DNA from: an uncultured Pelagibacteraceae bacterium
GTDB taxonomy: Bacteria; Pseudomonadota; Alphaproteobacteria; Pelagibacterales; Pelagibacteraceae
Assembly: GCA_902558225.1 (NCBI GenBank)
Contig: CACEDG010000004.1
Coordinates: 1-61,827, forward strand
DNA length: 61,827 nt
Reading direction: 5' to 3'
A program made the position numbers and the translations under genes. The notes beneath the pieces were generated by a model that saw nothing but the letters and a program-made list of their open reading frames with translations, did not search any database and was not told the DNA's origin. Shown piece after piece: positions 9,896 to 19,447 of the stretch; the first letter of the stretch is position 1; each line of letters begins with the position of its first letter.

Positions 9896-10803
9896 TGTTC
9901 GCTGTATTTGGTTTTTATAAATTTCAAAAAATAAATAATTTAAAAAAAAATCGAAAAACATTAAATAATCTTTTAATTAAAAAAAACATAAATGGATCAA
10001 TTATTATATCAGAAGAAGGATTAAATGGATGTATATCAGGAAAAAATAAAAATATTAAGGCTACTATTTTTAGATTAAAAAAAATTTTAAGTATTAAAGA
10101 ATTTGATAGTTCTAATAATTCAAAAAGTGAATTTAAACCTTTTCATAAACTTAAAATAAAAATTAAAAAAGAAGTTGTTCCAATGGATCTTAAAATGTCG
10201 AATAAATTTAAAAAAAAAAATACTCATATCGACCCAATAAAGTGGAATAAATTAATAAAAAACAAGAAAACTTTTTTATTAGATGCAAGAAAACCTTTTG
10301 AACACAAAGTTGGTTCTTTTAAAAAATCAGTAAATCCAAATATAGACAATTTTAGAGATTTCCCGAAATACTTAAAAAAGTTAAAAAAAGATCAGCCAAT
10401 TGCAATGTTTTGCACTGGTGGAATTAGGTGTGAAAAAGCTTCTGTATTTTTGGAAAAAAAAGGTTTTAAAAATATTTATCAATTAAAAGGTGGAATTTTG
10501 AATTACTTAAAAAAAATTAAACAAAAAAACAGTTTATGGAAAGGTGAGTGTTTTGTTTTTGACAACAGAGTAAGTTTAAAACATGGATTAGAACAAGGAA
10601 CCTATTCAATTTGTGGTGGATGTAGACAACCAATTTCAATTAAAGATAAAAAATCTAAAAGATATGAGGAGGGTGTAACTTGTCCTAATTGTTTTGATAA
10701 ACTCACAAAAAACCAAAAATCTCGTTTTAGAATGAGACAAAGTCAGATATACAAGGCAAAACTATCAGGAAAAAAATATAATTTTCAAAAAGAATTTAAC
10801 TAA
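9895..10803 (+). CDS. trhO: tRNA uridine(34) hydroxylase, rhodanese-like
   Basis: YceA/TrhO family protein of 302 residues, which hydroxylates U34 of certain tRNAs. An N-terminal acylphosphatase-like part contains IISEEGLNGCISG near residue 40. A central rhodanese domain carries the catalytic cysteine in MFCTGGIRCEKAS near residue 180. The C-terminal part has paired cysteines (CGGCRQ...CPNC), typical of this family. The ATG overlaps the stop of the preceding methyltransferase, which could complete a two-step wobble-uridine modification (inference). Confidence 0.92.
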   Translation: MFAVFGFYKFQKINNLKKNRKTLNNLLIKKNINGSIIISEEGLNGCISGKNKNIKATIFRLKKILSIKEFDSSNNSKSEFKPFHKLKIKIKKEVVPMDLKMSNKFKKKNTHIDPIKWNKLIKNKKTFLLDARKPFEHKVGSFKKSVNPNIDNFRDFPKYLKKLKKDQPIAMFCTGGIRCEKASVFLEKKGFKNIYQLKGGILNYLKKIKQKNSLWKGECFVFDNRVSLKHGLEQGTYSICGGCRQPISIKDKKSKRYEEGVTCPNCFDKLTKNQKSRFRMRQSQIYKAKLSGKKYNFQKEFN

Positions 10804-10811
10804 GGATTTAT

Positions 10812-12182
10812 TTGTCACAATCTTTCAAATTAACTAAAGATCCAATATGGTTTTTATTGAGAAAAGTTACTATCCCAGCAAGTGTTGGTTCATTATTTCA
10901 AACCTTTTACAATCTAGTAGACACATGGTTCGCAGGAAGAATATCTGCTGAAGCAATAGCAGCGATCGCAAAATCTTTTCCAATTTATTTTACTATTATT
11001 GCAATAGGTGTTGGATTAACTGCTGGAACTAATACTTTAATTGGAAATAATATAGGCGCTAATAATAAAAAGAAGGCGTCATTATTTGTTGCCCAATCAA
11101 TTATATTTGCAATTTTTTTATCCGTATTAGTCACTTTTTTTGGTTTAAATGTTTCAGATTTCCTACTTTCTCTTATGGGATCAGATCAAGAAGCAATTGT
11201 CCTTACAAGAAAATACCTTGATGTAATTTTTTATGGAACAATAATTGTTTTAATTCAGATTTCCTTAAATGGAACTTTAAATGCTCAAGGTGATACAAAA
11301 AGTTATAGGAATGTTTTAATTTTTAGTTTCTTCTTAAATATTGTTCTAAATCCGTTATTTATTTTTGGTTATGGTTTTGTACCAGCATTTGGTATTGCTG
11401 GACTTGCAATAGCTACTGTAGTGGCTCAGTTTGTTGGTCTTTTGTATTTAGCATATAAAGTTTATTGTTGTGAATTAAAGCAGTATCTTAAGCCTGAGTG
11501 TTTTATTCCAAAATTTGATCTTCTTGGGGAACTCTTGTATCAGACGATTCCTGTGATGTTTAGCATGTTGTTGATTGGTGTTGGTTTGTTCAACATCCTT
11601 TACTTCATTGGTCAATTTGGAGATTTAGCTACTGCTGGTTATGGTGCTGCTTTAAGAATTGAACAAGTCTTTTTACTTCCAGTAATTGGATTAAATACAG
11701 CGGTATTATCAATCGGGGGACAAAATTTTGGTGCAAAAAATTATGATAGATTGAGAGAATTATACAGAAAAGCTTTAATGTTTGGATCATCTTTTATGAT
11801 CTGTGCAGGAATAATAATATTTTTAGGTGCAGAGTTTTTAGTTTCATTATTTACTGATAACCAAGAGGCAATAAAGCATGGTGCGATATATCTAAAAGTT
11901 GCTGCATTAATTGGCCCAATTTATCCTGTTTTTTTTATAACCACTGCAGTATTCCAAGCAGTGAAAAAGCCATTGTACAGTCTTTATCTAAGTGTTCTTA
12001 GATTAACAGCTCTTCCATTTTTAAGTTTATGGTATGTAATTAATATTAAAGGAGGGGATTATGAGGATATTTTTTATACGATTTTAGTAACAAATTGGTT
12101 TATGGGAATTGCAGTTCTAATATTTATTGGGTATTTTTTGAATAATGTTTTCAAACAAAATAAAAGTCTTTTTACTTACTAG
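10812..12182 (+). CDS. MATE family efflux transporter
   Basis: Multidrug and toxin extrusion exporter of 456 residues with about twelve hydrophobic segments in two pseudo-repeats. The N-terminal pattern LRKVTIPASVGSLFQTFYNL and DTWFAGRISAEAIAAI is characteristic. Translation starts at TTG 10812, with AAGGAT at 10802-10807 just upstream. The substrate (drug, flavin, metabolite) cannot be predicted. The 3' end overlaps the next gene by 38 nt. Confidence 0.9.
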   Translation: MSQSFKLTKDPIWFLLRKVTIPASVGSLFQTFYNLVDTWFAGRISAEAIAAIAKSFPIYFTIIAIGVGLTAGTNTLIGNNIGANNKKKASLFVAQSIIFAIFLSVLVTFFGLNVSDFLLSLMGSDQEAIVLTRKYLDVIFYGTIIVLIQISLNGTLNAQGDTKSYRNVLIFSFFLNIVLNPLFIFGYGFVPAFGIAGLAIATVVAQFVGLLYLAYKVYCCELKQYLKPECFIPKFDLLGELLYQTIPVMFSMLLIGVGLFNILYFIGQFGDLATAGYGAALRIEQVFLLPVIGLNTAVLSIGGQNFGAKNYDRLRELYRKALMFGSSFMICAGIIIFLGAEFLVSLFTDNQEAIKHGAIYLKVAALIGPIYPVFFITTAVFQAVKKPLYSLYLSVLRLTALPFLSLWYVINIKGGDYEDIFYTILVTNWFMGIAVLIFIGYFLNNVFKQNKSLFTY

Positions 12183-12624
12183 TATTTGTCTAATATTTTT
12201 CTTTGTTACATACTTTGATGTAAAATCTAGTGAAATAAAGGTTATAGACGGAGATACTATTTATTTAAAAAACGAAAAAATTCGTTTTAGTGGTATTGAT
12301 ACTCCTGAAATTAAACAAATCTGTAATAAGAATAATGAGTTTATCAAATGTGGAATTCAAGCAAAACAATTACTTATTAATAAGATTGGTAAAAACAAAG
12401 TAAGATGTGTCAAGGAGGGTGTAGATAGGTATAAGAGAATTTTAGCTGAATGTTTTGTAAATAATCAAAGTCTATCTAAATATCTTGTTCGAGAGGGCTA
12501 TGCTTTTGCTTACAGGAAATATTCAACAAAATTTATTCAAGATGAGGATTATGCCAAAAAAAATAAAAAAGGTATGTGGGCAATGACATTTGAATATCCT
12601 TGGGACTATAGAAGAAAAAATTAA
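12145..12624 (+). CDS. Secreted thermonuclease-like (SNase) protein
   Basis: A 159-residue staphylococcal-nuclease-type protein. An uncleaved anchor or signal segment (IKVFLLTSICLIFFFVTYF) covers residues 5-23. The SNase domain shows VIDGDTIYL, IRFSGIDTPEIKQ with the active-site Arg/Asp, GVDRYKRILAECF and YAFAYRKY near the end. It probably acts outside the cytoplasmic membrane. It lies inside the 3' end of the MATE gene by 38 nt in another frame and overlaps the convergent permease gene by 4 nt. Confidence 0.88.
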   Translation: MFSNKIKVFLLTSICLIFFFVTYFDVKSSEIKVIDGDTIYLKNEKIRFSGIDTPEIKQICNKNNEFIKCGIQAKQLLINKIGKNKVRCVKEGVDRYKRILAECFVNNQSLSKYLVREGYAFAYRKYSTKFIQDEDYAKKNKKGMWAMTFEYPWDYRRKN

Positions 12625-13352
12625 TCTTTTTGTAATTTTTTTTCCAATTTTCTAACAAGGTAAGAAACAACTAATATTAAGACTAAATATTCTAGAATTA
12701 GAAATGTATATATTTCAAGTGGACGATAAGTCGTCACAACCAATTCGTTTGCTTTTCTAGTTAAATCTCCAATACCAATTATCGATACAAGAGAGGACAT
12801 TTTAAGCACATACACAAATTGATTACCAATAGCTGGTAAAATATTCTTTATTGCTTGAGGTAGAATAACTAATCTCAATTTTCTAAAAAAACTTAATCCC
12901 AAGGAGCTTCCAGCCTCCCATTGCGATTTTTTTATTGAATTAATTCCTGCTCTAAATATTTCTGCTTGGAAAGCACTTTCACTTATTGATAGAGCTATGA
13001 TACCAGAAACGAATGGGCTAAAACTTATACCCGTCATGATTGGAAGTCCATAATAAATCCATAAGATTAAAACCAGTAAAGGAATAGCTCTTACAATCTC
13101 AACATAACCAATATTTAGGTAGGTTAAAAATTTACTTTTAGCCAGTGATGGAATAGCAACTAAAAGACCAAGAATAATTGAAATAATGATTGAGACTATG
13201 CTAATATAAATAGTAGTTGTCAAACCACTTAGTAAAAACTTCAGATTAGTTAACCCCTCAATGTTGTTTGGTGATAAGATTAACCAGTTTAATTCACTTT
13301 TACCACATGAGGTTAATGGAAAGATTAGAATTAATAAAAGTAGATTTTTCAC
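12621..13352 (-). CDS. Polar amino acid ABC transporter permease
   Basis: Permease of the His/Glu/Gln/Arg-opine family (243 residues). The TMD signature is clear: GLTTTIYISIVSIIISIILG, EIVRAIPLLVLILWIYYG, and the EAA loop IKKSQWEAGSSLGLSF. It follows the binding protein gene on the same strand. The first 20 residues read like a lipoprotein signal (LLILIFPLTSC, Cys16), unusual for a permease. No ATPase gene is adjacent, so it must borrow one from elsewhere. Amino-acid uptake is likely; the exact substrate is unknown. Confidence 0.88.
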   Translation of the reverse strand: MKNLLLLILIFPLTSCGKSELNWLILSPNNIEGLTNLKFLLSGLTTTIYISIVSIIISIILGLLVAIPSLAKSKFLTYLNIGYVEIVRAIPLLVLILWIYYGLPIMTGISFSPFVSGIIALSISESAFQAEIFRAGINSIKKSQWEAGSSLGLSFFRKLRLVILPQAIKNILPAIGNQFVYVLKMSSLVSIIGIGDLTRKANELVVTTYRPLEIYTFLILEYLVLILVVSYLVRKLEKKLQKD

Positions 13353-13371
13353 TACTTAACTTATAAAGAAT

Positions 13372-13394
13372 AAAAAATTAATTACTAATTTTTT
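13372..13394 (-). terminator. AT-only perfect inverted repeat at the 3' end of the binding-protein gene
   Basis: A nine-base arm (AAAAAATTA, 13372-13380) is separated by ATTAC from its exact complement (TAATTTTTT, 13386-13394). It sits across the stop codon of the substrate-binding protein and before the permease gene. Such a stem could partly terminate transcription or protect the upstream mRNA, lowering permease expression relative to the binding protein. Being pure A/T it is thermodynamically weak, so the role is a guess. Confidence 0.3.
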
Positions 13395-14160
13395 ATAAGC
13401 TCTTTAGATTATATTTAGCTAATAACTTTGTGAAGAAGCCTGAAGATTTTTTGTCTTTAATCCATTTATTGACATAATCATTCCACTTAGTATCACCCTT
13501 TGGCACCATCATTGCTAAAAATGCTGGATTTTTTCCACCATCTGGAACGATTGCTAACTGAGGATATTTAATAACTAATTTATTTGCTTCTGTTGAACTT
13601 GTAATGTTACCATCAGCTCTACCTGCCAAGACTTCTTGAAAGTCTCTTGCTGGTGCTTCAATTGAGTTTAACTTTGATTTTGGGAAAAATTCTTTAGCCT
13701 TTTCCTCTTGAGAAGTACCAAGAGTAGTTGCAATTGTTACATTTGAATTATTAAGCGAGTCCCAAGTTGGAAATTTTTTTAAGTTTTTTTTGAGAACAAG
13801 TGGCACAGTAGCATATTTGTAATAGGTGTCAGTAAAACCAGCTACTTCAGCTCTCTTTGGCGTTTTTGTAACACTAGTTGAGATATCATATCTTGCAGAT
13901 GTTATTCCTGAAACAATAGTTTTCCATTCTGCAGGTACAAACTCAATTTTTACACCCATATCTTTAGCTAATTGATTCATTACATCGATATCGAAACCTT
14001 TATATTTGTTGGTTGCAGGATCTTTGACTGTCATAGGATCCCAATCTCCAGTAGTACCAACTTTAAGTACTCCAGAAGACAAAATTTTATCTAGATTAGA
14101 TTCTGCGTTTAGTGAGAAGGGTAAAAGAGCAAATAATGCTACTAAAAATAATTTTTTCAT
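13393..14160 (-). CDS. Periplasmic amino acid-binding protein of ABC transporter
   Basis: Family 3 solute-binding protein of 255 residues. A signal peptide ([18 protein letters not shown]) ends near residue 20. The mature start has the family pattern [14 protein letters not shown], then [22 protein letters not shown] and [17 protein letters not shown], the ligand-contact Thr/Arg region. It is transcribed ahead of its permease and downstream of soxG (37 nt). Placement beside sarcosine oxidase suggests import of an amino acid or methylated amine, but the ligand is not decidable from sequence. Confidence 0.9.
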   Translation of the reverse strand: MKKLFLVALFALLPFSLNAESNLDKILSSGVLKVGTTGDWDPMTVKDPATNKYKGFDIDVMNQLAKDMGVKIEFVPAEWKTIVSGITSARYDISTSVTKTPKRAEVAGFTDTYYKYATVPLVLKKNLKKFPTWDSLNNSNVTIATTLGTSQEEKAKEFFPKSKLNSIEAPARDFQEVLAGRADGNITSSTEANKLVIKYPQLAIVPDGGKNPAFLAMMVPKGDTKWNDYVNKWIKDKKSSGFFTKLLAKYNLKSL

Positions 14161-14196
14161 ATTTTTTTATTTAACTTATTTGAGATCAAAATGTGA

Positions 14197-14760
14197 CTAT
14201 AATCTTGACGCACTATCATTCATCCATGCGAATAAATGCTCAGAAAATGAGCGTCTTACAAACAAATTAACTTCATTTTTATTTTGATTATGAATGATTA
14301 CATCTATTTTTGCGAGAATTGTTTGGGTCACTGAGCCAATTTTACCCTTAAAATCATTAAAATTAAAAGGAGAGCCTGTTTGAAACAAATCATATATCTT
14401 ATCTCCTTTGAGATTAATCCTCACGAATTGATCTGTGACATCCACCACAGCTCCTAAATTTAATTTAGATATGTTTTTATTCAAAAGTGTTTCAGCTTCA
14501 TAAGAATTTGTATTTTCTTTAACAACGCCATTGGAAAAAATCATCCATTCATCAGGACTCAACCATAGAGCAGTCAATTTTTCACTTTGAGTGGAAGTAT
14601 TTGCTTTTGTAGGCAAAACCATATTTAAAGATTTACCAACAGCTGATAAAAATTCTCTTTTTTTACCTCTTACTATCAATTTCATAACAGGTTTAACCTC
14701 GTTCATTTGTAAACCTTGATATGATTTTTCCTCTTTAATTGTATGATTATAATTTAGCAT
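14197..14760 (-). CDS. soxG: Sarcosine oxidase subunit gamma
   Basis: Gamma subunit (187 residues) of heterotetrameric sarcosine oxidase. It has the GcvT-like fold of the family, with LTALWLSPDEWMIFS near residue 64, VVDVTDQFVRINLKGD near residue 100 and the C-terminal LFVRRSFSEHLFAWMNDSA. It overlaps the end of soxA by 14 nt. The order soxB-soxD-soxA-soxG is the classical one. Confidence 0.93.
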   Translation of the reverse strand: MLNYNHTIKEEKSYQGLQMNEVKPVMKLIVRGKKREFLSAVGKSLNMVLPTKANTSTQSEKLTALWLSPDEWMIFSNGVVKENTNSYEAETLLNKNISKLNLGAVVDVTDQFVRINLKGDKIYDLFQTGSPFNFNDFKGKIGSVTQTILAKIDVIIHNQNKNEVNLFVRRSFSEHLFAWMNDSASRL

Positions 14761-17758
14761 TTAATCTTTCACCTTCTTTATCTAAAAAAACTGGATCAGC
14801 TACAGTTACATTAATATTCTTATTTTCCATTGGTATGATCAATTTTTGCCCCAACATATTTTTTCCACCTTTTACAACACCTAATGCGATCGACTTTTTT
14901 AAATTTGGGCTGTAATAACTTGAGGTTACATGGCCAAGCATTTCAATAGGTGATTTTTTTATATCAGCAACTATCTGTGCGCCTTCTTCCAAAACTTCCT
15001 CAGGATTTTCTGTCAATAAACCAACTAATTGTTTTCTATCTTCTCTAATAGTATCAGATCTATATAATGATCTTTTTCCAATAAAATCATATTTCTTTTT
15101 GCTTACTATCCAATCCATTTGTAAATCAATTGGTGTTAGTGTTGCATCAGTGTCTTGACCAACTATTATAAAACCTTTTTCCGCTCTTAATAAGTGCATC
15201 GTTTCAGTCCCATAAGGTGTAATATTAAAATCTTTACCAGCTTCCATACATTTTTCCCAAACAGATTTACCAAAGTTTGCTTGAATATTAATTTCATAAC
15301 TATGTTCTCCAGTGAAACTGATCCTCATCACTCTACATTTAATATTATCTATTTTTGCATTTTTGAATGACATATGTGGGAACTTTTCGTCAGAAAGATC
15401 TAAATCAGGAATAACTTTTGAAACGATTTTTTTACTGTTAGGCCCACACACACTTATTGTAGCATAATGATCAGTTACAGATGATAAATACACATCTAAT
15501 TCAGGCCATTCTGTCTGAAGATAGTCTTCAAGTTTTCCCAATACGTTAGCCGCACCGCCAGTAGTAGTGGTCATAATGTAATGATTTTCACCTAGTCTAG
15601 TTGTGACGCCATCATCATAAACCATTCCATCTTCATTTAACATTAAACCATAACGACATTTACCCACTGCTAGTTTTGACCAAGCATTAGTATAAACACG
15701 ATTTAAAAATTCTGAGGCATCTGTACCCTGAATATCAATTTTTCCTAATGTAGATGCATCCAGAATACCTGCTGAGTCTCTAGCGGCTTTACTTTCTCTT
15801 TGTACTGCTTGATGCATATTTTCATTATCCTTTGGATAGTACCAAGCTCTTTTCCATTGACCAACGTTTTCAAATTCAGCATTGTTGGCAACATGCCAAT
15901 CATGTATCGGAGTACGTCTGAATATATCAAAAAATTCTCCTACATTTCTTCCAACAATAGTTCCAAAAGTAAGAGGTGTATAAGGAGGTCTAAAAGTTGT
16001 AGTTCCGTGTTCACCCATTTTAGTTCCTGCTGTTTCTGAGATAATTCCAAGAGCATGCATATTACCAAGTTTACCCTGATCAGTTCCCATACCAGTAGTA
16101 GTGTATCTTTTTACATGTTCTATAGATCTAAACCCTTCTCTTAGAGCTAACTTGATATCTTTTGCTGTTGCATCGTTTTGATAATCAACAAAAGACTTGG
16201 TTTTCCCTATGGATTTATCAGATGGTAATAACCAAATATTTCTTTTTGATTGATTTAAACCTGAGATAGTTTCAACAGTTTTGTATTCAGAATTATCAAT
16301 ATCAAGAAACTTTTTAATAGAAGATAAGGTATTCTTTATTATTTCCTCTAAACCAAAGTCTCCATTACAAGATCCTATACTTATTTGATCTGAGGGATAA
16401 ACATCAGGAATGAAGACTTGGTCTTCCTCTCTAAATTTTAATTTACCTCCCGATTGTGTAAACAAATGCACTGCTGGGGTCCAACCACCAGATACACCTA
16501 AACAATCACAATTCAACTTTGTTTTGTCACCAATGACTGTTTGACCGTCTTTTGAAAGTTTCATGATGGATATTTTATTAATTCTTCTATATCCGTAAGT
16601 ATCAACAACAGTATAACCTTTATAAATTTTTATATTATTTTTCTCAACTTCGTATAAAATTTTAGAGTCAATCTGCTCTCTATTATCAATTATTGCATTA
16701 ATCTTAATTCCTCTTTGAATTAAGCTAATGGCTGTTTCATATGCGGTATCGTTATTGGTAAAAAGAATATTATTTTCACCACAAGCCACACCATATAAAT
16801 CGATATATTTCTTAATTGCCGAAGATAATAGTATTCCTGGGCGATCATTATTATCAAATATTAAAGGTCTTTCTATTGAGCCCGTAGCTGTAATTACTTT
16901 TTTAGCTCTAATTTTTAATAATCTTTGTCTTACTTTATTTTCTCTTTGATTGATCGGTAAATGATCTGTGAGATTTTCACGAGCCAATAGAAAGTTGTAT
17001 CCGTGGAATGCTGCAACGCTAGTTCTTGTTTTTATTTCTAAATTTTCTATTTTAGATATTTCGTTGATTTCTTTTTCTAACCATGAACTTGTTATTTGAT
17101 TATTAATCTTTGAAAATTCTGAGTTATCATAAATAGAAGATCCCCCCAAATAAGATTTTTCATCAACTAAAAGAGTCTTAAAACCATTTTTAGCTGCCAT
17201 TTTAGCTGCCATTATTCCTGAAATACCTGCTCCAATAACTAAAACATCACAATGAACATATTTATGTTCATATATGTCTGGATCAGCTACTTTAGGTGAT
17301 TTACCTAAACCCGCAGATTTTCTAATAAAGTATTCATACTTTTCCCAGAAACTTGCAGGCCACATAAAAGTTTTATAATAAAAACCTGCAGGTAAGATAG
17401 GGGATAATAGATTATTAATTCCTCCAATATCAAAATTAACGCTAGGCCAACAATTTTGACTAGATGCAACTAAACCTTCATAGATTTCTACTTCTGTAGC
17501 TCTTACATTGGGTTCAGTTCTTGATGAATTATCATGCAATTGAATTATTGCATTGGGTTCCTCAGAACCAGATGTCATAATTCCTCGAGGTCTATGATAT
17601 TTGAAACTTCGTCCAACAAGATGAACACCATTAGCCAATAAAGCTGATGCTAGAGTATCACCTTTAAAACCAAAATATGTTTTGTTATTAAATTTAAAAG
17701 AAACCCGATAAGTTTCATCAATAAATTTGCTTGTTTTAAATCTTAAATTATTAGACAT
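14747..17758 (-). CDS. soxA: Sarcosine oxidase subunit alpha
   Basis: Large subunit (1003 residues) of heterotetrameric sarcosine oxidase. The N-terminus has a ferredoxin-like fold with FKGDTLASALLANG, then a NAD-binding Rossmann motif DVLVIGAGISGIMAAKMA near residue 175. The C-terminal third is an aminomethyltransferase (GcvT-like) domain that binds tetrahydrofolate, with KIDIQGTDASEFLNRVYTN and GEHSYEINI. The enzyme demethylates sarcosine to glycine, yielding methylene-THF and hydrogen peroxide. SAR11 cells use it for betaine-derived glycine (knowledge of the clade). Confidence 0.97.
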   Translation of the reverse strand: MSNNLRFKTSKFIDETYRVSFKFNNKTYFGFKGDTLASALLANGVHLVGRSFKYHRPRGIMTSGSEEPNAIIQLHDNSSRTEPNVRATEVEIYEGLVASSQNCWPSVNFDIGGINNLLSPILPAGFYYKTFMWPASFWEKYEYFIRKSAGLGKSPKVADPDIYEHKYVHCDVLVIGAGISGIMAAKMAAKNGFKTLLVDEKSYLGGSSIYDNSEFSKINNQITSSWLEKEINEISKIENLEIKTRTSVAAFHGYNFLLARENLTDHLPINQRENKVRQRLLKIRAKKVITATGSIERPLIFDNNDRPGILLSSAIKKYIDLYGVACGENNILFTNNDTAYETAISLIQRGIKINAIIDNREQIDSKILYEVEKNNIKIYKGYTVVDTYGYRRINKISIMKLSKDGQTVIGDKTKLNCDCLGVSGGWTPAVHLFTQSGGKLKFREEDQVFIPDVYPSDQISIGSCNGDFGLEEIIKNTLSSIKKFLDIDNSEYKTVETISGLNQSKRNIWLLPSDKSIGKTKSFVDYQNDATAKDIKLALREGFRSIEHVKRYTTTGMGTDQGKLGNMHALGIISETAGTKMGEHGTTTFRPPYTPLTFGTIVGRNVGEFFDIFRRTPIHDWHVANNAEFENVGQWKRAWYYPKDNENMHQAVQRESKAARDSAGILDASTLGKIDIQGTDASEFLNRVYTNAWSKLAVGKCRYGLMLNEDGMVYDDGVTTRLGENHYIMTTTTGGAANVLGKLEDYLQTEWPELDVYLSSVTDHYATISVCGPNSKKIVSKVIPDLDLSDEKFPHMSFKNAKIDNIKCRVMRISFTGEHSYEINIQANFGKSVWEKCMEAGKDFNITPYGTETMHLLRAEKGFIIVGQDTDATLTPIDLQMDWIVSKKKYDFIGKRSLYRSDTIREDRKQLVGLLTENPEEVLEEGAQIVADIKKSPIEMLGHVTSSYYSPNLKKSIALGVVKGGKNMLGQKLIIPMENKNINVTVADPVFLDKEGERLNAKL

Positions 17759-17759
17759 T

Positions 17760-18035
17760 TTATTTTACTGGTGGTTTTTCACCCATTTTATATACAGCTT
17801 TTATTTGGTCGTTTGATGTATCTCTAACCATATTGAACCATTTTCTACAACCATGAACGTGATTCCATCTTTCAAACTGAATTCCTTTTATATTTTTTCT
17901 CATGAATAAATATTCTGCCCATTCATCATCACTTAGTTCTGTAGGTTGTTTTGGTCTTACAATATGCGCCTCACCACCAGCTTTAAATTCGCTTTGTTCT
18001 CTCTCACCACAAAAAGGACAATTAATTAAAAACAT
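17760..18035 (-). CDS. soxD: Sarcosine oxidase subunit delta
   Basis: Small zinc-binding subunit of 91 residues. Zinc ligands are visible as CPFCGER near residue 6, then His in GEAHIVRP, and the distal HVHGCRKWFN near residue 60. Size and motifs match SoxD. It starts 1 nt inside the soxB stop and ends 1 nt before soxA. Confidence 0.95.
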   Translation of the reverse strand: MFLINCPFCGEREQSEFKAGGEAHIVRPKQPTELSDDEWAEYLFMRKNIKGIQFERWNHVHGCRKWFNMVRDTSNDQIKAVYKMGEKPPVK

Positions 18036-19288
18036 TAGTGTGCAACAGCGGCTGCACCATGTTCATCTACTAGATCACCGCTTACAAATCTATTTATATT
18101 AAAGGCAGCATTTAATTTATGAGGTTCGTCATTTGCAATTGTGTGAGCAAATAAATCTCCCGATCCAGGTGTAGCTTTAAAACCTCCAGTTCCCCAACCA
18201 CAATTAAAGTACAAACCCTTAATTGACGTTTTACTTATGATTGGACTTGCATCAGGACATATATCAACTATTCCACCCCACTGACGAAGCATTCTCATTC
18301 TGCTAAATATTGGGTAAAGTTCTAAAATTGCATTTAAAGTTCCTTCAACAATATCATGACTTCCTTTTTGAGAGTAAGATACATAATCATCAGTTCCTGC
18401 TCCAATAACCAATTCTCCCTTATCAGATTGGCTGACATATGCATGAACAGCGTTAGACATTACAACTGTATCTATTATCGGTTTTACTGGTTCTGAAACT
18501 AAAGCTTGAAGTGGTTTACTTTCTAAAGGTAATTTCAATCCAGCCATATTCGCTATTACACTGGAGTGACCAGCTGCTACAACTCCAATTTTTTTTGTTT
18601 TGATAAATCCTTTAGTTGTTTCAATTCCTTCAACTGCATCACCGTTTCTTTTTATTCCTTTTACCTCACAATTTTGAATTATATCAACACCCATTTCATC
18701 AGCACCTCTTGCATATCCCCAAGCAACAGCATCATGCCTAGCTGTACCGGCTCTTCTTTGAAGGGTTCCACCTAAAACTGGATAACGAATATCCTGTGAG
18801 GTATTTATAATTGGACAAAATTTTTTAACTTCTTCGGTATTTAAATAAACTGCATCAATACCATTCAATCTATTTGCGTGAGTTCTTCTTTTTAAATCTC
18901 TAACATCTTGCAAATTATGTGCAAGATTCATAACTCCTCTTTGACTAAACATAACATTATAATTTAATTCTTGAGATAGACCTTCCCATATTTTAAGAGC
19001 ATGGTCATATAGACCTGCACTTGCATCCCATAAATAATTAGACCTAATTATTGTAGTATTTCGACCAGTATTTCCTCCTCCTATCCAACCTTTTTCAACA
19101 ACAGCAATGTTCTTCATGTTATGTTTTTTTGCTAGATAATAAGCAGTTGCAAGACCATGTCCTCCACCACCAACTATTATCGCGTCATATTCTTTTTTAG
19201 GCTCAGGATCTTTCCAAGCTTTCTCCCAATTTTCATGATAAGAAAAAGCGTTTTTAATAAGTGAAAATATTGAATACTTATTTTTCAT
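18035..19288 (-). CDS. soxB: Sarcosine oxidase subunit beta
   Basis: FAD-containing catalytic subunit (417 residues) where sarcosine is oxidised; FMN is shared with SoxA. The dinucleotide motif [18 protein letters not shown] is near residue 36, followed by [17 protein letters not shown]. The C-terminal FAD motif includes [20 protein letters not shown]. It is the first gene of the soxBDAG operon. The 64-nt region between it and tRNA-Ser contains TATAAA 16 nt before the ATG, a possible -10. Confidence 0.97.
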   Translation of the reverse strand: MKNKYSIFSLIKNAFSYHENWEKAWKDPEPKKEYDAIIVGGGGHGLATAYYLAKKHNMKNIAVVEKGWIGGGNTGRNTTIIRSNYLWDASAGLYDHALKIWEGLSQELNYNVMFSQRGVMNLAHNLQDVRDLKRRTHANRLNGIDAVYLNTEEVKKFCPIINTSQDIRYPVLGGTLQRRAGTARHDAVAWGYARGADEMGVDIIQNCEVKGIKRNGDAVEGIETTKGFIKTKKIGVVAAGHSSVIANMAGLKLPLESKPLQALVSEPVKPIIDTVVMSNAVHAYVSQSDKGELVIGAGTDDYVSYSQKGSHDIVEGTLNAILELYPIFSRMRMLRQWGGIVDICPDASPIISKTSIKGLYFNCGWGTGGFKATPGSGDLFAHTIANDEPHKLNAAFNINRFVSGDLVDEHGAAAVAH

Positions 19289-19352
19289 AATTATTGAATA
19301 ATTACTTTATAAATATTGATTATTCAATACAATCAGAAGTGACAAATTTATT

Positions 19353-19441
19353 GGAAGAGTGGGTGAGAGGCTGAAACCAGTCGTTTGCTAAATGACCGTG
19401 CGAGGAAACTTGTACCGAGGGTTCGAATCCCTCCTCTTCCG
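19353..19441 (+). tRNA. tRNA-Ser (anticodon GCU)
   Basis: Class II tRNA with a 7-bp acceptor stem (GGAAGAG/CTCTTCC), an anticodon loop TTGCTAA on a five-pair stem with one G-U, a variable arm (TGCGAGGAAACTTGTA region), and the T arm GAGGGTTCGAATCCCTC. CCA is encoded at 19442-19444. It stands alone between the soxB promoter region and the end of the lytic transglycosylase gene on the other strand. Confidence 0.95.
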
Positions 19442-19447
19442 CCATTT

